Shown here: positions 27,597-40,660 of the stretch, piece by piece | How positions within the stretch are numbered: position 1 is the stretch's first letter | How the letters are laid out: each line of letters begins with the position of its first letter | Assembly (NCBI RefSeq): GCF_017742835.1 | Contig: NZ_CP072392.1 | Coordinates: forward strand, 5,146,180-5,210,179 | Length of the DNA: 64,000 nucleotides | Direction of reading: 5' to 3' | Source of the DNA: Aquabacter sp. L1I39 | Lineage (GTDB): Bacteria > Pseudomonadota > Alphaproteobacteria > Rhizobiales > Xanthobacteraceae | Position numbers and translations under genes: made by a program | The notes under the pieces: generated by a model | What the model was told of the DNA's origin: nothing | Seen by the model: the letters and a program-made list of their open reading frames with translations, nothing else | Databases searched by the model: none

Positions 27597-28766
27597 TTAG
27601 GATGCCTTTGCGGCGAACTTAGGCAAGAGTGAAGCGGCAATCGACCGCGCCTCGCGGTCCAGCGCAAGAGCTTCCTCCACCGAAGCCGGTGCCCGCCCGC
27701 CCGGCAGGCGCTGCAGCGCCTCTTCCACCACGGACGCGATCCCGAACACCCCGACCCGCCCTTCCAGGAAGGCGGCTACGGCAATCTCATTGGCGCCGTT
27801 GAGCACGGTGGTCGCCCCTCCCCCTGCGGCCATGGCTTCGATGGCAAGGCGCAAGGCTGGAAAGCGATCAAGGTCGGGCGCCTCGAAAGTCAGAGCGCCC
27901 AAACGCGGCAGGTCAAGCCGGCGGCAGGAGGTCGCGAGCCGGTCGGGGTAACCGAGACAATGGGCGATAGGGACGCGCATGTCCGGCATGCCGAGACCCG
28001 CCACCACCGAGCCATCGCGAAAAGCGACGAGGCCGTGCACCACCGATTCCGGATGGACCACCGTATCGAGTTGATCTGGCGCGAGCGCAAACAGGTGATG
28101 GGCCTCTATCAATTCCAGACCCTTGTTCATGAGGGTGGCGGAATCGATGGTAATCTTGGCGCCCATGGACCAGTTGGGATGCTTCAAGGCATCTGCCGCG
28201 GTCGCACGGGCAATCTCCTCGCGGCTAGCGCGGCGGAACGGACCGCCGGATGCGGTGAGCGTGACGCGCTCCACATCGGTCGCCGGCCCGGCTGCGAGGG
28301 CCTGGAACACCGCATTATGCTCGCTGTCCATGGGGAGCAAGGTGGTGCCCGTGCGGGCCGCCTCGGCCATGAAGAAGGCACCTGCGGCAACAAGGCATTC
28401 CTTGTTGGCAACCGCAACACGCCGCCCCGCTCCGAAGGCGGCGACCGTAGGAGCAAGGCCTGCAACCCCCGAAATGGCCGCAACAACCAGATCCGCCGGC
28501 CGCCGGGCGGCATCGAGCACGGCCTGCGGGCCGGCGGCGCATGCGATTCCCGAGCCGGAGAGAAGGTCGGCCAAGCGCCGTCCCGCAGCAGGATCGGCCA
28601 CAACCGCAAACCGCGCGCCGCAGGCCAACGCCACCTGTGCCAGCGCGTCCGCGTCGCGCCCACCCACCACCGCTTCGACCCGGAAGCGTCCAGCTGAGTC
28701 TTCCAGCACTTTCAATGTGCTGCCGCCAACGGAACCGGTGGCTCCAAGAATGGAAATGCTCTGCAT
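27597..28766 (-). CDS. dxr: 1-deoxy-D-xylulose-5-phosphate reductoisomerase
   Basis: A 389-residue NADPH-dependent enzyme of the MEP isoprenoid pathway. The NADPH-binding motif LGATGSVGGSTL is at about residues 7-18. The metal/substrate region includes PMDSEHNAVFQ, TASGGPFR, HPNWSMGAKITIDSATLMNKGLE and HPESVVHG. The ATG at 28766 has GAGGG within the stop region of cdsA; the much longer open frame upstream lies over cdsA and is not part of the protein. It supplies isoprenoid units for the UppS product. Confidence 0.97.
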   Translation of the reverse strand: MQSISILGATGSVGGSTLKVLEDSAGRFRVEAVVGGRDADALAQVALACGARFAVVADPAAGRRLADLLSGSGIACAAGPQAVLDAARRPADLVVAAISGVAGLAPTVAAFGAGRRVAVANKECLVAAGAFFMAEAARTGTTLLPMDSEHNAVFQALAAGPATDVERVTLTASGGPFRRASREEIARATAADALKHPNWSMGAKITIDSATLMNKGLELIEAHHLFALAPDQLDTVVHPESVVHGLVAFRDGSVVAGLGMPDMRVPIAHCLGYPDRLATSCRRLDLPRLGALTFEAPDLDRFPALRLAIEAMAAGGGATTVLNGANEIAVAAFLEGRVGVFGIASVVEEALQRLPGGRAPASVEEALALDREARSIAASLLPKFAAKAS

Positions 28767-28774
28767 GCCACCCT

Positions 28775-29584
28775 CTACCACAGCAAAAGGCCGGCTGCAG
28801 GCGAGGCCGGATTGTGTGCGAAGCCGATGAGGAAGGCGAGCAGTGCGGCCGCCATGAAGCCGTCCACGCGATCCAGAACACCACCGTGGCCCGGAATGAG
28901 CCGACTCGTATCCTTCACGCCGAACGCCCGCTTGAACGCCGACTCGGCGAGGTCGCCGGCTTGAGAGGCGATGGAGATGAAGGCGCCCAGCACCACCAGA
29001 ACCGGTGCCATGTAAAGCCCGCTCGCCACCAGCAGGCCACAGCCCGCCGCCGTCCCAATCAAGGCCCCCCCCACCGCACCGGACCACGTCTTGTTGGGAG
29101 ACAGATGCGGTGCGAGCTTGGGACCGCCGATCGCCCGGCCAGCGAAATAGGCGCCAATGTCCGTCCCCCAAACCACGCCATAAAGGAAAAGGACTGCCGT
29201 CAGGCCGAGCCGATCCTCCCCGCGCAGCACGATCACCGGCAGGCACACCACCGCCGCGCACAAGACACCGGCAGCCGACCAGCCCGCGGGCCGCGCAAAG
29301 GCAGCGCAGACAAGCACGCCGGCGACCAGAAGCGGCAGGGCAAGGGCGCTTTCGTGGATCATCAGGGCGGCCACCCCGGTACACAAGGTCGCTCCCGCAC
29401 CGATCACATAGGGGACGCGCGGGCCGATGCTGGCGACCTTGGCCCATTCATAGGCCACGCTGGCAGCGGCACACAGCCAGAGAGCCGCGAACAGGGAGCC
29501 GCCCCAATAGGTGAGGCCCAGCACCAGAGGTGCCAGAACCAGCGCGGAAAGCGTGCGCTGCTTGAGATCGGGATTGCCGCTCAC
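28775..29584 (-). CDS. cdsA: Phosphatidate cytidylyltransferase
   Basis: A 269-residue inner-membrane enzyme with about eight helices that makes CDP-diacylglycerol for phospholipid synthesis. The CTP-transferase signature is complete near residues 212-240: a SxFKRxxxxKD segment followed by [12 protein letters not shown]. The start codon is GTG and overlaps the uppS stop (GTGA). The stop codon forms part of the dxr ribosome-binding region. Confidence 0.95.
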   Translation of the reverse strand: MSGNPDLKQRTLSALVLAPLVLGLTYWGGSLFAALWLCAAASVAYEWAKVASIGPRVPYVIGAGATLCTGVAALMIHESALALPLLVAGVLVCAAFARPAGWSAAGVLCAAVVCLPVIVLRGEDRLGLTAVLFLYGVVWGTDIGAYFAGRAIGGPKLAPHLSPNKTWSGAVGGALIGTAAGCGLLVASGLYMAPVLVVLGAFISIASQAGDLAESAFKRAFGVKDTSRLIPGHGGVLDRVDGFMAAALLAFLIGFAHNPASPAAGLLLW

Positions 29585-30351
29585 GAGCGCGCGCTACCGG
29601 TGCGCGCGGTCACGCCTCCGAACCGCCGGTCACGGCGGGCGAACTCCTCGATCGCCTGCTCAAGGGCGGCCCGGTCGAAGTCCGGCCAATAAATGGGCAG
29701 GAAGACCAACTCGGAATAGGCCGCCTGCCACAGGAGAAAATTGGAGAGCCTCTGCTCGCCACTGGTGCGCACGATGAGATCGGGGTCGGGAATGCCAGAC
29801 GTGTGCAGGTGCGCGCCCACAAGGTCAGCTGTGACGTCGTCAGGCTGCAGCTTGCCGGCCAGCACGTCTTCCGCGATGCGCCGGGCGGCGGCGGCGATCT
29901 CCTGCCGTCCGCCATAATTGAAGGCGACGATCAGGGTGAGGCCTGAATTGTCCTTGGTGAGCGCCTCGGCCTCGTTGAGGAGGAGGACGATGTCCTTGGG
30001 CAGACTGTCGCGCTCGCCGATGATGCGCACGCGCACATTGGCCGCGTGCAATTCCGCCAAGTCGTGCCGCACGAAGCGCTTCAGCAGGCCGAGGAGGTCG
30101 GACACCTCGCTCGCCGGCCGCGACCAATTCTCGCTGGAAAAGCTATAGATGGTCAGGAAGCGGATGCCCATCTCCCGGGCCGCGCGCACGCACCGACGCA
30201 GCGCCTCCACCCCTCGCCGATGCCCCTCGAAGCGGGGAAGGTTGCGGGACGTCGCCCAGCGGCCATTGCCGTCCATGATGACGCCCACATGCACTGGGAC
30301 GCAGGCTGTCGCCTGTCCCTCAGAGCTGTTGGCGCCCTCGCGCGTGGACAT
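29581..30351 (-). CDS. uppS: Isoprenyl (undecaprenyl) diphosphate synthase
   Basis: A 256-residue cis-prenyltransferase making the C55 lipid carrier for peptidoglycan and LPS precursors. The catalytic segment [10 protein letters not shown] (Asp 27) is intact, with FSSENWSRP, a [13 protein letters not shown] segment and [12 protein letters not shown] further on. I prefer the ATG at 30351, with AGGGGA seven bases upstream, over an ATG at 30375 or TTG at 30381 that lack one. It lies 41 bases after frr. Confidence 0.95.
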   Translation of the reverse strand: MSTREGANSSEGQATACVPVHVGVIMDGNGRWATSRNLPRFEGHRRGVEALRRCVRAAREMGIRFLTIYSFSSENWSRPASEVSDLLGLLKRFVRHDLAELHAANVRVRIIGERDSLPKDIVLLLNEAEALTKDNSGLTLIVAFNYGGRQEIAAAARRIAEDVLAGKLQPDDVTADLVGAHLHTSGIPDPDLIVRTSGEQRLSNFLLWQAAYSELVFLPIYWPDFDRAALEQAIEEFARRDRRFGGVTARTGSARS

Positions 30352-30392
30352 CGGCCCGTCCCCTGTCTTGGCCATCCGCAACCGGGCTATCC

Positions 30393-30956
30393 TCAGACGG
30401 AGAGGATTTCCTTTTCCTTCTGCTGCAACACCTGATCCACTTCGGCGATGGCCTCGTCGGTGGCCTTCTGGACCTGGGTGGACTGGCGCTCGAGATCATC
30501 GGCGCTGATCTCGCTGTCCTTTTCAAGCTTCTTGAGCAGGTCCATGCCGTCGCGCCGCACATGGCGCACGGAAACGCGGGCCGCCTCGGCGTATTTGTGA
30601 GCGACCTTCACCATCTCCTGGCGGCGCTCCTGGTTGAGCTCAGGAATGCGGATGCGCAGCACCTGGCCTTCGGTCGCGGGGGTCAGGCCGAGATTGGAAT
30701 TGATGATCGCCTTCTCCACAGCGCTCACCATCGAACGGTCCCACACCTGGACCGACAGCATGCGTGGCTCGGGGACCGAGACGGTGGCCACCTGGTTGAG
30801 GGGCATATGGGCGCCATAGGCATCGATCTGAATCGGCTCCAGCAGGCTGGCGCTGGCCCGGCCGGTGCGCAGGCCGCCCAGTTCCTGCTTCAGCACGGAG
30901 ATCGCACCCTGCATCCGGCGCTTCAGGTCGGCAATGTCGAAGGGCCCGCTGCTCAT
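30393..30956 (-). CDS. frr: Ribosome recycling factor
   Basis: A 187-residue helical protein that splits post-termination ribosomes together with EF-G. Family segments include [45 protein letters not shown] and [12 protein letters not shown]. Its length is normal. A 184-base spacer without a recognisable element separates it from pyrH. Confidence 0.97.
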   Translation of the reverse strand: MSSGPFDIADLKRRMQGAISVLKQELGGLRTGRASASLLEPIQIDAYGAHMPLNQVATVSVPEPRMLSVQVWDRSMVSAVEKAIINSNLGLTPATEGQVLRIRIPELNQERRQEMVKVAHKYAEAARVSVRHVRRDGMDLLKKLEKDSEISADDLERQSTQVQKATDEAIAEVDQVLQQKEKEILSV

Positions 30957-31140
30957 GGCATACCTCTGTTTATCTGCTGCGGCGCTTCGGCCGCCGCCTC
31001 CCGCCTCCCGTCACACCACCCGCAGGAAGGCTGCGGCGCTGGCAGGCGAGAGGGAAGAAGGCTGAAATGTCCTATCCGTTGAAATCGCGACGCCAAAAGG
31101 CTGCGCCGGCCGGGTGAAGCCACCACGGCCGGGACAGTCT

Positions 31141-31857
31141 CTAGGGCGCAACCACGGTCACGCGTCCCTCGCCCCGCGCCGCCAAGACGATGGCGCCCGG
31201 CTCGCGGATGGAGAAGACGATTATCGGCAAGGCCGCCTCGCGGGCAAGCGCGAAGGCCGCAGCGTCCATGACCTTGAGATCATGGGCAAGCGCCTCGTCG
31301 TGGGTGAGGCGGTCATAGCGCTGCGCGTTGGGGTCGAGCTTCGGGTCGGCAGTATAGACGCCGTCCACATTGGTCGCCTTGAGCACAGCGTCGCAGTCCA
31401 ACTCCGCGGCGCGCAGCGCGGCCCCGGTGTCGGTGGTGAAATAGGGATTGCCTGTGCCACCCGCCAGCAGCACCACGCGGCCGCGCCGCAGATGCCGCAT
31501 GGCCGGCTGGCGCGCATAGGGCTCGCACACGGTCGGCATGGGAATCGCCGACATGGTGCGCGCAGGCTCGCCCGCCGCCTCCACCGCCTGCTCCAGGGCC
31601 AGGCAGTTCATGACGGTGGCGAGCATGCCCATGTGGTCGGCCGTGGAGCGGTCGAGATCCTCGCCCGCCACCCGCGCGCCACGCAGGATATTGCCGCCGC
31701 CGACGACGACCGCCACCTCGCAGCCGAGCGCACGCACGGCCACAAGGTCACGGGCGATGCGCGTGACGGTGGGGGGATGGAGCCCGAACGGCTCCGGTCC
31801 CATCAAGGCCTCGCCGGAGACCTTGATGAGGACGCGGGGATAGGGAAGGTCGGTCAC
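31141..31857 (-). CDS. pyrH: Uridylate kinase
   Basis: A 238-residue hexameric amino-acid-kinase-family enzyme phosphorylating UMP to UDP. Motifs: [12 protein letters not shown] at the N-terminus, [24 protein letters not shown] and [15 protein letters not shown]. The start is GTG (protein [12 protein letters not shown]) with a strong AGGGGG-type ribosome-binding site; the frame is open for 47 more codons over the end of tsf but these are not homologous. It is 16 bases downstream of tsf. Confidence 0.96.
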   Translation of the reverse strand: MTDLPYPRVLIKVSGEALMGPEPFGLHPPTVTRIARDLVAVRALGCEVAVVVGGGNILRGARVAGEDLDRSTADHMGMLATVMNCLALEQAVEAAGEPARTMSAIPMPTVCEPYARQPAMRHLRRGRVVLLAGGTGNPYFTTDTGAALRAAELDCDAVLKATNVDGVYTADPKLDPNAQRYDRLTHDEALAHDLKVMDAAAFALAREAALPIIVFSIREPGAIVLAARGEGRVTVVAP

Positions 31858-31873
31858 GCCCCTCCCTCCCGGT

Positions 31874-32797
31874 TCAGGACTGGCCCGCCGCGGCGGCCAC
31901 TTCCGCCGCGAAGTCGGTCTCTTCCTTCTCGATGCCCTCGCCCAGCGCGTAGCGCACGAAGCCCTTGATGGCGATGGGGGCGCCGACGGAGCCCTCATTC
32001 TCCTTCAGCACCTGCGCCACGGACTTGGAGCCGTCATGCACGAAGGCCTGATCGAGGAGCGTGTTCTCCTTGAAGAAGGACTTCATGCCGCTCTCGGCGA
32101 TCTTGTCCTGCACGTTGGCGGGCTTGCCCTGGTGCTTCTCGAGCAGAATGGCCTTCTCGCGGGCGATCGTCGCCGGGTCGATGCCGGAGGCGTCGAGGGC
32201 CAGCGGGTTCAGCGCCGCCACATGCATGGCGATCAGGCGACCGAGCGCGGAAAGCTTCTCCACGTCGCCGGCCGATTCGAGCGCCACCAGCACGCCGATG
32301 CGGCCCTGGCCCTCAACCACCGCGCCATGCACGTAGGTGGCGACAATGCCCTTCTCGACCTGCAACTTCACCGAGCGGCGCAGTGTCATGTTCTCGCCGA
32401 TGGTGGCGATCAGGCTCTGCAGCTTGTCGGCGACGGTGACGGTCTCGCCCGGAAACTTGGCGGCGGAGAGCGCCTCGACGGTGCCGTCGGTATTGATGGC
32501 GACCTTAGCGGTCTCACGCACAAACGCCTGGAAGTCGGCGTTGCGGGCGACGAAGTCGGTTTCCGCATTCACCTCGACGGCGGCGGCATAGTGGCCGGAG
32601 GACTCCACCGCCACCAGGCCCTCGGCCGCCACGCGACCGGCCTTCTTGGCGGCCTTGGCGAGGCCCTTCTTGCGCAGCCAGTCCACGGCGGCTTCGATGT
32701 CGCCGTCGGTCTCGGTGAGCGCGGCCTTGCAGTCCATCATGCCGGCGCCGGTCTTGTCGCGCAGTTCCTTCACCAGTCCTGCAGTGATCGCGGCCAT
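31874..32797 (-). CDS. tsf: Translation elongation factor Ts
   Basis: A 307-residue nucleotide exchange factor for EF-Tu. It begins [20 protein letters not shown] (a UBA-like domain) with MDCKAAL and [10 protein letters not shown], and contains the EF-Tu contact motif [13 protein letters not shown] precedes the ATG; fifteen further upstream codons are open but are not family sequence. It follows rpsB after 103 bases holding two hairpins. Confidence 0.97.
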   Translation of the reverse strand: MAAITAGLVKELRDKTGAGMMDCKAALTETDGDIEAAVDWLRKKGLAKAAKKAGRVAAEGLVAVESSGHYAAAVEVNAETDFVARNADFQAFVRETAKVAINTDGTVEALSAAKFPGETVTVADKLQSLIATIGENMTLRRSVKLQVEKGIVATYVHGAVVEGQGRIGVLVALESAGDVEKLSALGRLIAMHVAALNPLALDASGIDPATIAREKAILLEKHQGKPANVQDKIAESGMKSFFKENTLLDQAFVHDGSKSVAQVLKENEGSVGAPIAIKGFVRYALGEGIEKEETDFAAEVAAAAGQS

Positions 32798-32823
32798 GCT
32801 CAGCTTCCTCTTCTTCTCACGCC

Positions 32824-32873
32824 ACGGCCGGCAAGGGGGCATCCCGAGCCGGCCGTCGGGGCCTGGTGGCCCC
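32824..32873 (-). repeat. Two consecutive hairpins in the rpsB-tsf spacer
   Basis: On the minus strand the first hairpin is GGGGCC-ACCA-GGCCCC (plus 32858-32873) and the second is a nine-pair stem ACGGCCGGC/GCCGGCCGT (32824-32832 with 32848-32856). No T-run follows either stem. They may lower tsf relative to rpsB or protect processed mRNA ends. Confidence 0.5.
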
Positions 32874-32900
32874 TCTTCAGTTCAACTCCGCGAGGAAATT

Positions 32901-33902
32901 TCACTCAACCTCGGCGGAGAACTCCTTGGCCTGGGCAACCCAGCCATCCACGCGGCCCGGCAGACCCACTTCCTCGCCGATCACCTGGGCGTCGTGAGCG
33001 TCGAGGCCAGCCAGCTGGCTGAAGTGGAACACGCCGAGATCGTTCAGCTTCTGCTCGATCTCGGGGCTCACGCCCGTCAGCTTCTTGAGGTCGTCGGCCA
33101 CGCCGCGCGGGCCGGACAGGGGCTCGAACGAGGACCAGATGCTCGTCTCGACCGGCACGTCGTCCAGCATGGGAGCCTCGGCCTCGCCGAGGTCGGCGAA
33201 CTCGCCGGCACCGCGGGAAATGCCGTCGATAGCGGCGCGGGCGACCAGATCGCAATAGAGCTGGATGGCGCGGCCGGCGTCGTCATTGCCGGGCACGGGG
33301 AAGGCGATGCCGTCGGGATCGCAATTGGTGTCGAGGATGGCGGCCACCGGGATACCCAGGCGCTGCGCTTCCTTCACCGCGATGTCTTCCTTGTTCGTGT
33401 CGATCACGAACAGGAGGTCGGGCAGGCCGCCCATGTCACGGATACCGCCCAGAGCGCGCTCCAGCTTCTCCTTTTCACGGGAGAGCGTCAGGCGCTCCTT
33501 CTTGGTGTAGCCAGAGCCCTGCTCGGGGCCGGAGAGCATCTCTTCCAGCTTCTTGAGGCGCTGGATGGAGTGGGAGATGGTCTTCCAGTTAGTGAGCATG
33601 CCGCCCAGCCAGCGGGAATTCACATAATACTGCGCGGAACGACGGGCGGCATCGGCCACCTGGTCCGCCGCCTGACGCTTGGTGCCGACGAACAGCACAC
33701 GACCGCCATTGGCCACCGTGTCGGACACGGCCTGCAGCGCGCGATGCAGCGCGGGCACGGTCTGCGACAGGTCGATGATGTGGATATTGTTGCGGACGCC
33801 GAAGATGTACGGGGACATCTTGGGGTTCCAGCGATGGGCCTGATGGCCGAAATGGACGCCAGCTTCGAGGAGCTGACGCATCGAATAATCGGGAAGCGCC
33901 AC
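32901..33902 (-). CDS. rpsB: 30S ribosomal protein S2 with C-terminal extension
   Basis: A 333-residue small-subunit protein. The S2 core (about residues 1-240) has [28 protein letters not shown] and the later [12 protein letters not shown] and [16 protein letters not shown] segments. Compared with about 241 residues in E. coli it carries about 90 extra residues ending in a helix-hairpin-helix-like stretch ([20 protein letters not shown]), a form seen in Hyphomicrobiales. The start is GTG with GGAG nine bases upstream. A good promoter lies about 110 bases before it. Confidence 0.97.
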   Translation of the reverse strand: MALPDYSMRQLLEAGVHFGHQAHRWNPKMSPYIFGVRNNIHIIDLSQTVPALHRALQAVSDTVANGGRVLFVGTKRQAADQVADAARRSAQYYVNSRWLGGMLTNWKTISHSIQRLKKLEEMLSGPEQGSGYTKKERLTLSREKEKLERALGGIRDMGGLPDLLFVIDTNKEDIAVKEAQRLGIPVAAILDTNCDPDGIAFPVPGNDDAGRAIQLYCDLVARAAIDGISRGAGEFADLGEAEAPMLDDVPVETSIWSSFEPLSGPRGVADDLKKLTGVSPEIEQKLNDLGVFHFSQLAGLDAHDAQVIGEEVGLPGRVDGWVAQAKEFSAEVE

Positions 33903-34007
33903 TGTGGTAATCTCCGGTTAAGCCTCCGCGGACGTACCTTCGATCAGACATGACCGAGGGCACCGGATGGCCGAGTTCGGCCGATGTCCGCGTGCGGAAT
34001 GGCGCGG

Positions 34008-34036
34008 CTTATAGGCGAAGCACTGCAAAGAGGCAA
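34008..34036 (-). promoter_or_regulatory. Sigma-70-type promoter for rpsB-tsf
   Basis: On the minus strand TTGCCT (-35, plus 34031-34036) and TATAAG (-10, plus 34008-34013) are separated by exactly 17 bases. Transcription would start about 100 bases before the rpsB GTG, leaving a leader in which autoregulation of S2 could act. Confidence 0.6.
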
Positions 34037-34156
34037 GGCCGGAGGCATTCGTGTCCTCCGCGAAAATTCATCTTGCGCCCGCCCGCCAGGCCTTGGCGGC
34101 GCGGACGGGCTCCCTTTCAGCGCAACGCCCGAGCCCGGACCGCCGCGCGCGACATC

Positions 34157-34705
34157 TCAATTGGCGGCCGGTGCCGGACGGCCGGCCATGGCCTTGTCAA
34201 GGGCGGCAGGCACCAGCTTGTTCAATTGGGCGAACATCTGGACATAGACCTCCATGGGCTTGCCCCAGGCATCGTCCACATCGCCGCCCATACCGCCCAC
34301 ATATTCGCCGAGCGTGAAGGTCTTTCCGGCGGCTTCCCTATATTTTTCAAGGATATGGCTCTTATGCCGCTCGGTGAGCGTGAGGATCAGGTCGGAACGC
34401 TTGACGTCGCGCTCATTGAGCTGCTCGGCCACATGAGTGGACAGGTCAACACCCTTCTGCGACCAGAGAATCTGAGCATTCATCTCCACCTTGGTCTCGT
34501 AGGGGTTGACGTCAATGCCGCGCGAGATGAAGAGGGCGTCCAGGTTGTGAGACCAAGCATAGATCTTCGCGATGGTCTCGGCGGTGATGCTCCGGCCGGT
34601 ATTTCCCGTATCCACAAAGGCTACCTTGAGTGGCGCCGCCCAGGCTCCCGTCTGCATGAGCGCAGCCACAAACATCGCACCGATACAGGATTTCATCCAA
34701 CGCAT
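34157..34705 (-). CDS. Exported low-molecular-weight phosphotyrosine phosphatase-like protein lacking the catalytic Cys
   Basis: A 182-residue protein with a signal peptide (cleavage likely after QTGAWA, about residue 23). The mature start APLKVAFVDTGNTGRSITAE reproduces the LMW-PTP/arsenate-reductase P-loop C-x-G-N-x-C-R-S, but the nucleophile Cys is Asp 32 and the second Cys is Gly 37. A DVDDAWGKP segment near residue 142 resembles the DPxG acid loop. It is therefore an exported, probably non-catalytic relative, or a family with altered chemistry. GGGAG precedes the ATG at 34705. It is divergent from the flavin oxidase gene, sharing a 161-base spacer. Confidence 0.75.
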   Translation of the reverse strand: MRWMKSCIGAMFVAALMQTGAWAAPLKVAFVDTGNTGRSITAETIAKIYAWSHNLDALFISRGIDVNPYETKVEMNAQILWSQKGVDLSTHVAEQLNERDVKRSDLILTLTERHKSHILEKYREAAGKTFTLGEYVGGMGGDVDDAWGKPMEVYVQMFAQLNKLVPAALDKAMAGRPAPAAN

Positions 34706-34866
34706 CTTCAGCTCCCTCATCAGACCCGACCATCGTACCGCACACGATTGAAGATCCAGCGACGGCTGAAGAGACGGGGACATGGGGCCGCGACGGTGCT
34801 CCGTTTGTTGCCAAGCTGCCGCTGGCGCCCCATCATCGGCATCATCCCGCACAGGACACCCCGATC

Positions 34867-36396
34867 ATGATGCCGCAGCGCGCGCCCCGGCCCGATGACA
34901 GCTTCCGGCCAGCCCCGGCACCGGCAAGCCCCTCGCGCCGCCGTTTCCTGGGCGGCGGCGTCGCACTGGGCCTTCTGGCAGCGGGTGTCCGGCCGGTGCG
35001 GGCGCTCCAAGGCCCGAACGTCACCGACACCGCGTGGCGGGAGTTGGAGCAGCGTCTCGCCGGCGGCCTGCTGCGGCCGGGGGATGCCGGATTTGCCGAC
35101 ATGGCGCGGCCTGCCAACCTGATCTATGCGGATGTCCAGCCGGCGGCCATCGCCCGCTGCACGAGGGCCGAGGATGTGGCGGCGGCCATCACCTGGTGCC
35201 GGAACGAAGGCCTGCCCTTTGTGGTCCGCGGCGGGGGGCATAATTATGCGGGCTATTCGACCACGCCGGGCCTGATGATCGACACCGGCGGCATGAAGGG
35301 CATCTCCTATGATGCGGCCACTGGCCGGCTGGTTGCGCAAGCCGGGGTGCGCAATGGGGATGTCCACGCAGCCTTGTCGATTCTTGGCCGTTCCGTCGTG
35401 CATGGCCGCTGCGCCACTGTCGGACTGGCCGGTTTCCTTCTGGGTGGCGGCATCGGCTTCGACATGCGCAGCCACGGCGTGGGATCGGACCTGATGACCT
35501 CGACCCGCATGGTGGATGCCACGGGCCAACTGCGGTCGCTCAACGAGCGTGAGAATGGCGACCTCTTCTGGGCCTGCAGGGGTGGCGCGGGCGGCAATTT
35601 CGGCATCCACACGGAATTCGAGCTCGCCACTTTCCCGGTGGAGCGCTGCACCGCCTTCGACCTCATCTGGACCGCCCGCGCCGAAGAGGTGGCGCAGGTC
35701 CTCATTCCCGCATTGGAGAAGGCGCCGGACGGCCTGGGGGTCAAGGTCGCCATCGTGGCTTCGCCCACCGATGCGCAGGCACCGGCGCACCTGACGCTGC
35801 TCGGGCAGTGGATTGGCGAGCGCGACACCCTCATGGACATCCTGGGCCCCGCCCTGAAGGTCGCTGCTCCTGCCAAGGCGAGCATCGCGACCCTCCCCTA
35901 TTGGGACGGCCAGACCATGCTGACCGAGTTTGCCCAATACGAATCGTTCCGCGAACGCTCCCGCTTTGCCTCCGCCTCATTCGGCGGCAGGCCCCTTGAG
36001 ATCGCATTCCGCCTGGTGCGCCAGTTCCCGGGCCAGCACGGCAGCGGCAATCTGAAGCTATTTCAGTGCGGCGGCGCAATGAACAAGGTCCCGGCCGACC
36101 GATCTGCCTTCGTGCACCGCAACAGCCTCTGGCTGATCGCGGCGGCAGCCTATTGGGAGGAAAAGGAGACGTCCGCGCGCGTTGCACGGACACAGGACTG
36201 GCTGGACGAATTGTACGAGACCCTGCTGCCCTTCTGCGGCGAGGGCGCATTTCAGAATTTCCCCGACCCTCGGCTCGTGGACGCGCCCCGCCACTATTAC
36301 GGTGCCAATTTGGAACGCCTGCGCCGCATCAAGGGCCGCATCGACCCGGACGAGCTGTTCCGCTACCCGCAGTCCATCCGGCCGTTGGCGACCTAG
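34867..36396 (+). CDS. Tat-exported berberine-bridge-enzyme-like FAD oxidase
   Basis: A 509-residue oxidoreductase. The N-terminus has a twin-arginine motif SRRRFLG (residues 23-29) before a hydrophobic stretch, so it is exported folded with its cofactor. The FAD PCMH domain follows, with His 125 in RGGGHNYAG and Cys 182 in GRCATVG, the two residues that attach FAD bicovalently in BBE-type oxidases. The C-terminal BBE segment YYGANLERLRRIKGRIDPDELF is present. Typical substrates are sugars or alcohols oxidised with O2, but this one is unknown. It lies beside a divergent exported phosphatase-like gene between the rpsB run and dnaE. Confidence 0.88.
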   Translation: MMPQRAPRPDDSFRPAPAPASPSRRRFLGGGVALGLLAAGVRPVRALQGPNVTDTAWRELEQRLAGGLLRPGDAGFADMARPANLIYADVQPAAIARCTRAEDVAAAITWCRNEGLPFVVRGGGHNYAGYSTTPGLMIDTGGMKGISYDAATGRLVAQAGVRNGDVHAALSILGRSVVHGRCATVGLAGFLLGGGIGFDMRSHGVGSDLMTSTRMVDATGQLRSLNERENGDLFWACRGGAGGNFGIHTEFELATFPVERCTAFDLIWTARAEEVAQVLIPALEKAPDGLGVKVAIVASPTDAQAPAHLTLLGQWIGERDTLMDILGPALKVAAPAKASIATLPYWDGQTMLTEFAQYESFRERSRFASASFGGRPLEIAFRLVRQFPGQHGSGNLKLFQCGGAMNKVPADRSAFVHRNSLWLIAAAAYWEEKETSARVARTQDWLDELYETLLPFCGEGAFQNFPDPRLVDAPRHYYGANLERLRRIKGRIDPDELFRYPQSIRPLAT

Positions 36397-36496
36397 GCGC
36401 TTTCCGGGGCCGGCGGTATCGGTTCGGGTGAAGGCCCTGCGCCAGAGGCAGGCCAAGCGCTTACGTGTTGGTCAAACACCCTGAAGCGCGGGGGGG

Positions 36497-39937
<3,441 letters not shown>

Positions 39938-40205
39938 GGGGACTCGGGGACGGAGAAGGACGGTTCAAAGTCCATCTTAGATGGACGGCGTGCCCGGGAA
40001 AACGAGTCGTTCCGAAAGCCATGGCGACCGCGCCTTGTCCTGTCCCGCCGCTGGCCGGGCGCCAAGTGGCCGTGCCTCCTGCCCTCGGCGCAATCCCCCC
40101 TCCTTCCTCTGCCCGTAGGTCTGTCTTGACGCCGCCCAACCTTGCCCGCAATGGCGGTGAGTGAGCCCCGTCGCGGGCGCATTCCATGATCTCGGCGGGC
40201 CTGCG

Positions 40206-40640
40206 ATGAAGGCGTTTGTAGGAAGCTGGCAATTCTGGGCGCTGGGGGCGGCAGTGTTCGCAGCCCTCACCGCCATTTTCGGCAAGGTGGGGGTGAGCGC
40301 CGTCCATTCGGACATGGCGACCCTGATCCGAACGGTGGTGATTCTCGCCATCATCGCGCTTGTGGTGATGGCGGGCGATGCCTGGCAGGCGCCCAGCACC
40401 ATCCCCGCCAAGACCTGGGTCTTCATGATCCTGTCGGGGATCGCCACGGGCGCGTCCTGGCTCTGCTACTTCCGCGCGCTCCAGATGGGCGATGCCGGAC
40501 AGGTGGCCCCGCTCGACAAATTGAGCGTGGTGATGGTCGCCATCTTCGGCGCCATCTTCCTGGGCGAGCGGCTGAGCGCCCTCAACTGGCTGGGCGTCGC
40601 CCTCATTGCCGGCGGGGCGATCCTGGTGGCCGTTCGATAG
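40206..40640 (+). CDS. EamA-domain membrane transporter (single repeat)
   Basis: A 144-residue inner-membrane protein with about five helices and one EamA repeat (FWALGAAVFAALTAIFGKVGV ... GEXLSALNWLGVALIAGG, where X is Arg). Full DMT transporters have two repeats, so this half-size form probably works as a dimer. Cargo is unknown. The ATG at 40206 matches the family; a GTG at 40161 is an alternative. It converges on lolD with a 20-base gap. Confidence 0.82.
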   Translation: MKAFVGSWQFWALGAAVFAALTAIFGKVGVSAVHSDMATLIRTVVILAIIALVVMAGDAWQAPSTIPAKTWVFMILSGIATGASWLCYFRALQMGDAGQVAPLDKLSVVMVAIFGAIFLGERLSALNWLGVALIAGGAILVAVR

Positions 40641-40660
40641 GCGGAGCGGGGCAACGGCCC

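Noticed and set aside
28767..29447. Long upstream extension of the dxr reading frame
   Set aside because: The extra 227 codons lie on top of cdsA in another frame and have the low-complexity Arg/Gly composition of a shadow frame; dxr starts at 28766 with its own ribosome site.
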